From NCBI GenBank assembly GCA_020860885.1, contig JAJBTS010000224.1, positions 1,201 through 8,814 on the forward strand: a stretch of 7,614 nt of DNA. Reading direction: 5' to 3'. The position numbers and the translations under genes are program-made. The stretch comes from Bacteroidales bacterium. GTDB lineage: Bacteria > Bacteroidota > Bacteroidia > Bacteroidales > Azobacteroidaceae. Position 1 is the first letter of the stretch, and the number at the start of each line of letters is the position of its first letter. This document shows, one piece after another, positions 1 to 7,560 of this stretch. The notes under the pieces are model-generated. The model did no database searches. It was given only the letters and a program-made list of their open reading frames with translations, and was not told the origin of the DNA.

Positions 1-726
1 CCTCTGATTTTATCAGAAAATCAATATTATCTGGTAAGTAGCAGGAAATTAAATAATTCCATAGAAAATATGCAGGAAGAAGCCTGGAATTATGGAGTCA
101 ATTTAGGTTTTTATATTCCCGTAAACGATCAGGAATTGATTATCAACGGAGAATGGTATTATACAGACTTTAAAAAACAACTGGTAGTGGACATGGATAC
201 CGATCCTCACGAAATTTCATTTTATGAGCTTGATGGTGAAAAATCTTATTCTTCTGTTTTTCAGCTGGAAGCATCCTACCCATTTTTCAGAGGATTTAAC
301 CTAACGGCAGCCTTCCGATGGATGGATGTGAAAACTACCTACAACAATGTATTAAGAAAGAAGCCCCTGGTCAGTGATTATAAAGCTTTGATTACCGCTT
401 CCTACCAGACTCCTTTGAAGAAATGGCAATTTGATCTTACTTCTCAGTTTAATGGTGGAGGAAGAATGCCGGATCCGGATAAATTGAATCCGCTCTGGGA
501 TACAACTTTCCCCGCTTATATGGTTGTTCACGCTCAGGTAACTAAAAATTTCAGGGATTGGTCTATATATGCCGGTTTGGAAAATATGTTCAATTATACT
601 CAGGAAAACAGTGTAATAGGATACGACGATCCATTCGGGGAAAATTTTGATGCGACTATGATATGGGGCCCTGTTCACGGACGTAAATTTTATGTAGGAT
701 TAAAATATAACATTCAACGATTATGA
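1..726 (+). CDS. TonB-dependent outer-membrane receptor, C-terminal part (5' end outside window)
   Basis: The frame is open from base 1 to the TGA at 724-726, giving about 241 residues that form the last strands of an outer-membrane beta-barrel. These receptors import metal chelates or other large ligands using energy from TonB-ExbBD. The sequence shows alternating aromatic/hydrophobic strands and a typical Bacteroidota receptor ending: an ENMFNYTQ-like segment, then an NPFG-like turn (DDPFGENFDA), WGPVHGR, and a last strand FYVGLKYNI. The chain ends in Leu rather than the more usual terminal Phe. An internal ATG at 70 is not the start, because coding continues upstream without a stop. The plug domain and TonB box lie outside the window, so the ligand cannot be read directly. 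The ATGA overlap with an HMA metal-binding protein suggests a metal, possibly copper; that is inference. Confidence 0.88.
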   Translation, partial: PLILSENQYYLVSSRKLNNSIENMQEEAWNYGVNLGFYIPVNDQELIINGEWYYTDFKKQLVVDMDTDPHEISFYELDGEKSYSSVFQLEASYPFFRGFNLTAAFRWMDVKTTYNNVLRKKPLVSDYKALITASYQTPLKKWQFDLTSQFNGGGRMPDPDKLNPLWDTTFPAYMVVHAQVTKNFRDWSIYAGLENMFNYTQENSVIGYDDPFGENFDATMIWGPVHGRKFYVGLKYNIQRL

Positions 727-1052
727 AAACAAAAACTTTTTTTATTACTATGATTTGCACAATCTTGATGCTGGCAAATATGCAAGCTTTCGCTCAGGAT
801 AAAAAAGAAAAAAAAGATGCAAATAAAGAAACGATAGAATTAAGCGTTCCTACTATGCATTGTAAGAATTGCCAAAAAAAGATTGAAAAGAATATTTCTT
901 ATGAAAAAGGAATTACGGATTTAGAAGTAGATCTGGAGAATAAAACAGTCAAAGTCACTTATAAAAAAGACCAAACAAATTTGGAGAAAATACAACTCGC
1001 TTTTGAAAAACTTGGATATAAAACAGAAATTGTCGAAAATAACTCCAAATAA
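723..1052 (+). CDS. Exported heavy-metal-associated (HMA) domain protein, probable periplasmic metal carrier
   Basis: This 109-residue protein begins with a signal peptide: Lys at 2 and 4, a hydrophobic core at about 6-18, and a likely cleavage site after AFA at 22-24. No Cys follows the cleavage site, so it is probably soluble in the periplasm rather than a lipoprotein. A Lys-rich linker (about 26-36) leads to a single HMA fold at about 38-105 with the metal-binding motif MHCKNC, Cys47 and Cys50. The C-terminal FEKLGY matches the end of the fold. Proteins of this family bind Cu(I) or similar soft metals and pass them to partners or sequester them. The start overlaps the receptor stop in ATGA, so translation is probably coupled and the two proteins likely act on the same metal. 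A MerP-like mercury role is possible, but no mer genes are visible. The exact metal is not readable from sequence. Confidence 0.85.
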   Translation: MKTKTFFITMICTILMLANMQAFAQDKKEKKDANKETIELSVPTMHCKNCQKKIEKNISYEKGITDLEVDLENKTVKVTYKKDQTNLEKIQLAFEKLGYKTEIVENNSK

Positions 1053-1058
1053 TGTTAA

Positions 1059-1090
1059 TACGTACTTGTTATTTGAATAATTAGTACGTA
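1059..1090. repeat. 15-bp imperfect palindrome (hairpin) between the HMA gene and atpD
   Basis: The left arm 1059-1073 pairs with 1076-1090. Eight perfect pairs (TACGTACT with AGTACGTA) are followed by one T-T mismatch, one G-T pair and five more A/T pairs, leaving almost no loop. In RNA it would form a stem followed by CTTTTG, only a weak U tract. It could end transcription of the receptor/HMA unit, or serve as an operator, since it overlaps the predicted atpD promoter. The pairing is seen directly; either function is inference. Confidence 0.5.
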
Positions 1091-1096
1091 CTTTTG
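1065..1096 (+). promoter_or_regulatory. Predicted Bacteroidota-type promoter for the ATP synthase operon
   Basis: Positions 1089-1096 read TACTTTTG, an exact match to the Bacteroidota -7 consensus TAnnTTTG. A TTG at 1066-1068 lies 20 bp upstream, the expected distance for the -33 element. Transcription would start within a few bases of 1100, leaving a short A-rich leader (about 18 nt) before the atpD ATG at 1119. No purine-rich Shine-Dalgarno site is present, as is common in this phylum. The -33 element lies in the left arm of the palindrome at 1059-1090, and the first two bases of the -7 element close its right arm. Confidence 0.6.
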
Positions 1097-1112
1097 CGAA
1101 GTTTAAAATTAA

Positions 1113-2624
<1,512 letters not shown>

Positions 2625-2631
2625 ATCCGGA

Positions 2632-2865
2632 ATGAAACTGGAAATCATATCTCCTGAAAAAGTTATCTATTCCGGTAATGCGGAACTGGTTACTCTACCT
2701 GGAGTGAATGGAAACTTCACTATCCTGGAAAGACATGCTCCTATTATTTCTGTACTAACCAAGGGGAAAGTACTTTACAGGAAGAATGGTAAAGATCATT
2801 CATGCACTATAGAGGGCGGATTTATTGAGATGAAAAACAATGTAGTTACGGTTTGTGTGGAGTAA
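2632..2865 (+). CDS. atpC: F1F0 ATP synthase subunit epsilon, short form without the C-terminal helices
   Basis: Epsilon is part of the central rotor stalk and links gamma to the c-ring. This protein has 77 residues, against about 139 in E. coli. It contains the N-terminal beta-sandwich (MKLEIISPEKVIYSG, the LPGVNGNFTILERHAPIIS segment at about 22-40, and GGFIEMKNNVVTV at 61-73) and stops where the two C-terminal helices would begin. Those helices inhibit ATP hydrolysis in E. coli and bacilli, so this enzyme should lack that brake. The gene is not broken: the stop is followed after 3 nt by the next start, and no helical remnant is seen in other frames. Short epsilons are, to my knowledge, usual in Bacteroidota. 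It lies 7 nt after atpD, as expected for one operon. Confidence 0.94.
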   Translation: MKLEIISPEKVIYSGNAELVTLPGVNGNFTILERHAPIISVLTKGKVLYRKNGKDHSCTIEGGFIEMKNNVVTVCVE

Positions 2866-2868
2866 ATT

Positions 2869-3291
2869 ATGAATAACATTCGTAAATATAAAAAAGAATC
2901 CTTTCTATATCTTACGCTGGTGACGGTATTTCTGTTAGCCCTCACAGTGGTATTCTGGAATAGACTTTTTACTAATCCCTCTTTGTTGTATTGGACATTA
3001 GGAATTATTTCTTTTTTATTTATTTATGAACTGGCAACCATAATTTTGGTAAATAAGCAATCGAAGACTACACGCCCGCAGCAACTGGTTACTTTATATA
3101 TGATACTTAAAGGAGCTAAAATTTTCTTATTTCTGGGAGTATTAATTATTTATATGCTGGTTGTTAAAGAAGAAGCTAAACGGTTGATATTAGTCGCTGT
3201 TGCTCTTTACTTTATATATTTGTTACTTGATACCCTCTTTCTATCATGGGTTGAGAAAGGAATAAAAATTCAAAAATCAAAAGACAAATGA
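2869..3291 (+). CDS. Four-helix membrane protein of the ATP synthase operon, AtpI-like by position
   Basis: I do not recognise a firm family for this 140-residue protein. It has a short basic N-terminus (NNIRKYKK) and four likely transmembrane helices at about 12-30, 39-61, 76-99 and 105-127, with a basic C-terminal tail (KGIKIQKSKDK). A conserved-looking Glu54 sits in helix 2, and Lys81 and Lys84 lie at the start of helix 3 (LKGAKIFLFLG). It lies between atpC (3 nt gap) and atpB (4-bp ATGA overlap), where other bacteria often have atpI, whose product helps assemble the c-ring or handles Mg2+. Size, helix number, the basic helix 3 and position resemble AtpI, but similarity is too weak to name it. 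The role in F0 assembly is inference; that it is a membrane protein co-expressed with the ATP synthase is secure. Confidence 0.85.
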   Translation: MNNIRKYKKESFLYLTLVTVFLLALTVVFWNRLFTNPSLLYWTLGIISFLFIYELATIILVNKQSKTTRPQQLVTLYMILKGAKIFLFLGVLIIYMLVVKEEAKRLILVAVALYFIYLLLDTLFLSWVEKGIKIQKSKDK

Positions 3292-4376
3292 TGAATCGGT
3301 TTATTCATATATTACTAACTTTTATTTTGCTTTGTTTCACGGGTATAGCCTATGCAGCCACTGATCTGCATGAAGAAGAGGCAAAGGAGTTGAATGTTAG
3401 AGAATTAATTTTAGACCATGTAGGCGATGCTTATGATTGGCACATTACAAGTTTCGGGGATAAACACATCTCTATTCCTTTACCCGTTATCGTGAAAGGT
3501 CATGAATCGGGTTGGCACGTCTTTTCATCCTCAAAGTTCCACCATGGCCACGATTCATACAATGGTTTTGCTATAGCTCAGGAAGGCCCCTACAAAGGTA
3601 AGATCGTAGAAACGTTATCTACCGGAGAGGAAGTCCGACCCTGGGATTTTTCTTTGACAAAAAATGCTACTTCATTAATTTTAAGTAGTTTGGTATTGGT
3701 TTCTCTTTTATTGATGTGCGCTAACTGGTACAAGAAAAGAGAAGGTAAGCCGGAAGAAGCTTCTCCCAAAGATTTTATAGCCTTTGTCGAAATGGTAATT
3801 ATGAGTATTGTAGATGGAGTAATCAAACCCTGTATAGGGAAAAACTACAAACGATATACTCCCTATCTGCTTACTGTTTTCTTCTTTATTATACTTAATA
3901 ATTTATTAGGATTAATTCCTATATTTCCGGGTGGAGCAAACGTTACAGGTAATATTGCTATGACTGCCGTGTTGGCTATTTTTACATTTATTATCGTTAA
4001 TGTATTTGGTACAAAAGAATATTGGCGTGAAATATTCTGGCCCGATGTACCCACCTGGCTAAAAATTCCTATTCCTATTATGCCGGCTATTGAGTTGGTA
4101 GGAGTATTTACTAAGCCATTTGCTCTTATGATCCGTTTGTTTGCAAATATTTTAGCAGGACATGCTATTGTTTTAGGTCTTACCTGCATGATCTTTCTTA
4201 CGGTTAGTCTGGGAGTGGCTATGAATACAGGAATGAGTATTCTTTCTATTATTATGTCTGTATTTATTAACTTTGTAGAACTACTGGTTGCCTATATACA
4301 GGCCTATGTTTTTACGATGCTTTCAGCAGTGTTTATAGGCTTATCACAGGTAGAACCTCATCACGCAAAGCATTAA
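3288..4376 (+). CDS. atpB: F1F0 ATP synthase subunit a, with exported N-terminal domain
   Basis: Subunit a forms the two proton half-channels beside the c-ring. At 362 residues it is about 90 longer than in E. coli. It begins with a signal-peptide-like segment (hydrophobic 6-20, AYA at 21-23), followed by a hydrophilic domain of about 100 residues rich in His (H52, H60, H72, H77, H85, H86, H88), which should lie in the periplasm. The first membrane helix is at about 127-147 and the channel core at 190-350. The essential Arg is Arg283 in LMIRLFAN, and Gln338 in YIQAYVF matches E. coli Gln252. His292 stands where E. coli has Glu219 and Glu331 where it has His245, an exchange also known from mitochondrial subunit a. 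ATG 3288 overlaps the previous stop as ATGA; ATG 3291 is equally possible and differs by one Met. Confidence 0.96.
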   Translation: MMNRFIHILLTFILLCFTGIAYAATDLHEEEAKELNVRELILDHVGDAYDWHITSFGDKHISIPLPVIVKGHESGWHVFSSSKFHHGHDSYNGFAIAQEGPYKGKIVETLSTGEEVRPWDFSLTKNATSLILSSLVLVSLLLMCANWYKKREGKPEEASPKDFIAFVEMVIMSIVDGVIKPCIGKNYKRYTPYLLTVFFFIILNNLLGLIPIFPGGANVTGNIAMTAVLAIFTFIIVNVFGTKEYWREIFWPDVPTWLKIPIPIMPAIELVGVFTKPFALMIRLFANILAGHAIVLGLTCMIFLTVSLGVAMNTGMSILSIIMSVFINFVELLVAYIQAYVFTMLSAVFIGLSQVEPHHAKH

Positions 4377-4408
4377 ATAATTAGTAAAAGAGATGAAAAT
4401 TAAATAAT

Positions 4409-4681
<273 letters not shown>

Positions 4682-4692
4682 AAAAACAGAAA

Positions 4693-4755
4693 AATTAAAA
4701 AATTGAGGATTGAGAAGTATTTAAGAGATACCGATCCATTCTTAATTTTTTAATT
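4693..4755 (+). promoter_or_regulatory. Long A/T hairpin between atpE and atpF
   Basis: Bases 4693-4710 pair with 4738-4755 over 18 positions, including two G-U pairs and no mismatch, around a 27-nt loop. The stem contains AATTAAAAAATT on the left and AATTTTTTAATT on the right, followed by CTTTTATATATTT. It lies wholly in the 95-nt gap after atpE (4682-4776). It may stabilise or delimit the atpE message, or partly stop transcription, so that more c than b subunit is made. It is low in G/C, so it is a weak terminator at best. Pairing is seen; function is inference. Confidence 0.45.
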
Positions 4756-4776
4756 CTTTTATATATTTAATAAACT

Positions 4777-5271
4777 ATGTCATTATTAACGCCAGATCCC
4801 GGTTTGCTCTTTTGGATGCTTGTCTCTTTTGGGATTGTATTCTTTGTATTGGCTAAGTTTGGATTTCCTATTATTGTTAAAATGGTAGATGAAAGAAAGG
4901 CTTACATCGATCAGTCTTTGGAGTCAGCCAAACAGGCTAATGAAAGGCTGAAAGGAATTCAACAAGAAGGCGAAAGAATATTGTCTACTACCCGGGAAGA
5001 ACAAGCGCGTATCTTGAAAGAAGCAAACGAAATGCGTGCCAGAATTATCAATGAAGCCAAAGATCAGGCCCATATTGAAGCAGGAAAAATATTGGAAGAA
5101 GCGAATAAAACAATCCAGAAAGAAAAAGAAATTGCGATGAGAGATGTTCATAATCAAATAGCAATGCTTTCTTTGGATATTGCAGAAAAAGTTCTTCGTA
5201 AAAATCTTAATAATAAAACTGCACAATTGGAATTGGTGGATAGGTTAATTGATGAAGCACAAAAAAATTAA
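4777..5271 (+). CDS. atpF: F1F0 ATP synthase subunit b (stator stalk)
   Basis: Subunit b holds the alpha/beta head against rotation by joining F0 to delta. The 164 residues fit the family (156 in E. coli). A short N-terminus (SLLTPDPG) leads into one membrane helix at about 9-28, then a conserved hinge region, VDERKAYIDQSLESAK (37-52). A long charged coiled coil follows (about 45-140), rich in Glu, Lys, Gln and Ala. The C-terminus (LSLDIAEKVLRKNLN, then LVDRLIDEAQ) should bind delta. Only one b-type gene is present, so the stator is probably a homodimer. ATG 4777 directly precedes the conserved LLFWMLVSF helix. There is no Shine-Dalgarno site; the upstream region is A/T-rich and follows the hairpin. 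atpH starts 17 nt downstream. Confidence 0.96.
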   Translation: MSLLTPDPGLLFWMLVSFGIVFFVLAKFGFPIIVKMVDERKAYIDQSLESAKQANERLKGIQQEGERILSTTREEQARILKEANEMRARIINEAKDQAHIEAGKILEEANKTIQKEKEIAMRDVHNQIAMLSLDIAEKVLRKNLNNKTAQLELVDRLIDEAQKN

Positions 5272-5288
5272 CTTATTAGTATATTGAA

Positions 5289-5825
5289 ATGAACACAGGA
5301 GTAATTTCCACAAGATATGCACGGGCCATATATGAATTTGCAGAAGAGAACAACTGCGAAAAAAGCATATATAAGGAAATGCATGTTCTAAGCCAGAATT
5401 TCAAATTGTTTCCTTCTTTACGAAAAGTTTTGATTGATCCGACCATAGCGCAAAATAAAAAAATACAATTATTAGTTACAGCCTGTGGTATCAAAATCAA
5501 TGAAGTATTGGAAAAAGCAATTGAAGTAATAGTAAGGAATGGCAGAGCCAATTATATGGAAAATATTGCTTTGAAGTATGAAGACTTGTACAGAAGAGCG
5601 AAAGGAATTATTACAGTGAACTTAACAACAGTTGAGCCGGCCACAGAGGAAATAAAAGAAGCACTCCTTAAGATTATACCGCAGGAAGAAGGTAACACGA
5701 TCGAATTCAGAACAAAGACCGACCCTTCTATCATTGGAGGATTCGTATTGGAAATTGATGATAAGCGGATGGACGCAAGTGTTAAAAACCAATTGAATCA
5801 ATTAAAATTAGATTTAACGGAATAA
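5289..5825 (+). CDS. atpH: F1F0 ATP synthase subunit delta (OSCP type)
   Basis: Delta caps the top of F1 and attaches it to the b stalk. The 178 residues match the family length (177 in E. coli). The N-terminal helical domain begins with the conserved TRYARAIYEFAEE (8-20). The C-terminal domain has the typical DPSIIGGFVLEIDDKRMDAS (145-164), ending in a short helix, VKNQLNQLKLDL, which contacts b. ITVNLTTVEPATEEIKEAL (108-126) is the standard linker region. The gene lies 17 nt after atpF and 12 nt before atpA. The start at 5289 places YARAIYE at the usual distance from the N-terminus. No unusual feature was seen. Confidence 0.96.
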   Translation: MNTGVISTRYARAIYEFAEENNCEKSIYKEMHVLSQNFKLFPSLRKVLIDPTIAQNKKIQLLVTACGIKINEVLEKAIEVIVRNGRANYMENIALKYEDLYRRAKGIITVNLTTVEPATEEIKEALLKIIPQEEGNTIEFRTKTDPSIIGGFVLEIDDKRMDASVKNQLNQLKLDLTE

Positions 5826-5837
5826 GTAAAAATATAT

Positions 5838-7469
5838 ATGTCTGACATCAAAGCAAGTGAAGTTTCAGAAGTGCTGAAAATGCAATTAGAAGGAGTAGAT
5901 ACTCATCTGGAATTCGCAGAAGTAGGTAAAGTACTACAGGTAAGTGATGGCGTTGTACGTATTTTCGGCCTAAGCAATGCTGAAGCCGGAGAACTTCTTC
6001 AATTCAACAATGGAGATATGGCCGTTGTTATGAATCTGGAAGAAGACAATGTAGGTGCAGTGCTTTTTGGATCAACGGATAATGTAAGGGAAGGCGATAT
6101 GGTTAAAAGAACCAAACGTATTGCTTCTATTCCAATGGGAGAGGATATGTTAGGACGTGTTGTCAATTCTTTAGGGCAACCGATCGATGGCAAAGGACCT
6201 ATTGGCGGAGAACTTATTGATATGCCTTTGGAAAGAAAAGCCCCGGGTGTGATCTTTAGACAACCTGTAAACGAGCCATTACAAACCGGAATAAAAGCGA
6301 TAGATGCTATGATTCCAATAGGTAGAGGACAGCGCGAATTGATTATCGGAGACCGCCAGACCGGAAAAACAGCCATAGGCTTAGATACAATTATTAATCA
6401 ACGCTCCAATTACGAAGCGGGGGATCCGGTTTATTGTATTTATGTGGCAATTGGACAGAAAGGTTCTACTGTTGCAAATATTGTAAATGTCCTGACTGAA
6501 CATGGAGCAATGGATTATACTATCATTGTATCCGCTACGGCTTCTGACCCTGCAGCATTGCAATTCTATGCGCCTTTTGCAGGTGCTGCAATTGGTGAAT
6601 ATTTCCGGGATACCGGGCGTCATGCATTGGTCATTTACGATGACCTATCGAAACAGGCTGTGGCTTATCGCGAAGTATCTCTTATTTTAAGACGTCCTTC
6701 CGGACGGGAGGCTTATCCTGGTGATATCTTTTATCTTCATTCCCGTTTGTTGGAGAGAGCTGCGAAAATTATCAATAATGATAAAGTTGCTGCGGAGATG
6801 AACGATTTGCCGGATAATCTGAAAGACAAAATCAAAGGAGGCGGATCTTTAACTGCGCTTCCTATTATTGAGACTCAGGCTGGAGATATTTCTGCTTATA
6901 TTCCTACCAATGTAATTTCTATTACAGATGGTCAGATCTTTCTTGAGACCGGCTTATTTAATGCGGGTATTCGGCCTGCTGTGAATGTGGGTATTTCCGT
7001 ATCACGCGTAGGAGGGAATGCTCAGATAAAAGCTATGAAGAAGATTGCAGGAACTTTGAAAACAGATCAGGCTCAGTTCCGTGAATTAGAAGCATTCACC
7101 AAGTTTGGGGGAGACATGGATGCTGTAACCCGTGCCACTCTGGATAAAGGCCGAAAGAATGCTGAGTTATTAATTCAGCCGCAGTATTCTCCTATTCCGG
7201 TAGAAAAAGAAATTGCAATTATCTATGTCGGTACACAAGGATTATTAGCGGATGTACCTTTGGAACTTGTAAGAGATTTTGAAACTGCTTTTCTGAATGT
7301 TCTGGAAATGCAACATCGTAAAGATGTTTTGGATGTTTTGAAAAAAGGTATCATGGACAAAGAGGTTGAAGGGAAGTTGAGGAAAACAGCGCTTGAAGTT
7401 GCTAAAAACTACAAGAGTAAAAATTCTGATAGCAGCGATCAATCCGATCAAAGTGAAATTGATGTATAG
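5838..7469 (+). CDS. atpA: F1F0 ATP synthase subunit alpha
   Basis: Alpha alternates with beta in the F1 head, binds non-exchanging nucleotide and supplies the arginine finger. It has 543 residues, about 30 more than E. coli. The Walker A motif GDRQTGKT is at 171-178. The signature [10 protein letters not shown] is at 380-389, directly followed by the arginine finger Arg390. Other landmarks are [15 protein letters not shown] (265-279) and [20 protein letters not shown] (345-364). Compared with E. coli, about seven extra residues lie between LLERAA (304-309) and GSLTALP (336-342). This region ([19 protein letters not shown]) resembles an alpha insertion I recall as typical of Bacteroidota and Chlorobiota. 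The C-terminus extends into a tail of about 15 residues of Ser, Asp and Gln (529-543) not found in E. coli. The 12-nt gap after atpH is A/T-rich without a Shine-Dalgarno site. Confidence 0.98.
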   Translation: MSDIKASEVSEVLKMQLEGVDTHLEFAEVGKVLQVSDGVVRIFGLSNAEAGELLQFNNGDMAVVMNLEEDNVGAVLFGSTDNVREGDMVKRTKRIASIPMGEDMLGRVVNSLGQPIDGKGPIGGELIDMPLERKAPGVIFRQPVNEPLQTGIKAIDAMIPIGRGQRELIIGDRQTGKTAIGLDTIINQRSNYEAGDPVYCIYVAIGQKGSTVANIVNVLTEHGAMDYTIIVSATASDPAALQFYAPFAGAAIGEYFRDTGRHALVIYDDLSKQAVAYREVSLILRRPSGREAYPGDIFYLHSRLLERAAKIINNDKVAAEMNDLPDNLKDKIKGGGSLTALPIIETQAGDISAYIPTNVISITDGQIFLETGLFNAGIRPAVNVGISVSRVGGNAQIKAMKKIAGTLKTDQAQFRELEAFTKFGGDMDAVTRATLDKGRKNAELLIQPQYSPIPVEKEIAIIYVGTQGLLADVPLELVRDFETAFLNVLEMQHRKDVLDVLKKGIMDKEVEGKLRKTALEVAKNYKSKNSDSSDQSDQSEIDV

Positions 7470-7489
7470 AGAAGGATATTTCGAATTTT

Positions 7490-7533
7490 AAATAAAGAAG
7501 TTGAAGGAAATGAAGCACTTATTAGCTTTATTT
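7490..7533 (+). promoter_or_regulatory. Possible hairpin in the atpA-atpG gap
   Basis: AAATAAAG at 7490-7497 pairs perfectly with CTTTATTT at 7526-7533, and AAGT at 7498-7501 can pair with ACTT at 7517-7520, leaving a 5-nt bulge on the right. It lies within the 91-nt gap between the atpA stop and the favoured atpG start, and places the ATG at 7510 in its loop. It has little G/C and may be chance. Apart from this I see no promoter or terminator in the gap. Confidence 0.25.
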
Positions 7534-7560
7534 CTTTCATTCTTCACTACTTTTATTATT

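Noticed and set aside
352..678. Minus-strand open frames inside the receptor and ATP synthase genes (for example 352-678, 3590-3826, 3863-4189, 4924-5226, 5276-5551, 5999-6376)
   Set aside because: All lie opposite well-conserved genes, lack family motifs and have no promoter or spacing that suggests a gene.
70..726. ATG at 70 as the start of a complete small gene
   Set aside because: The frame is open upstream to base 1 and the upstream codons read like the same barrel, so this is the C-terminal part of a longer receptor.
1072..1096. TTTG at 1072-1075 as the -33 element of the atpD promoter
   Set aside because: It lies only 13 bp from the TAnnTTTG element; the TTG at 1066-1068, 20 bp away, fits the known spacing better.
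2632..2865. atpC truncated by a recent frameshift
   Set aside because: The protein ends cleanly at the domain boundary, the next gene begins 3 nt later, and no helical-domain remnant appears in other frames.
6502..6690. Plus-strand 62-codon frame within atpA
   Set aside because: It is an out-of-frame reading of the strongly conserved alpha core, with no sign of its own start region.
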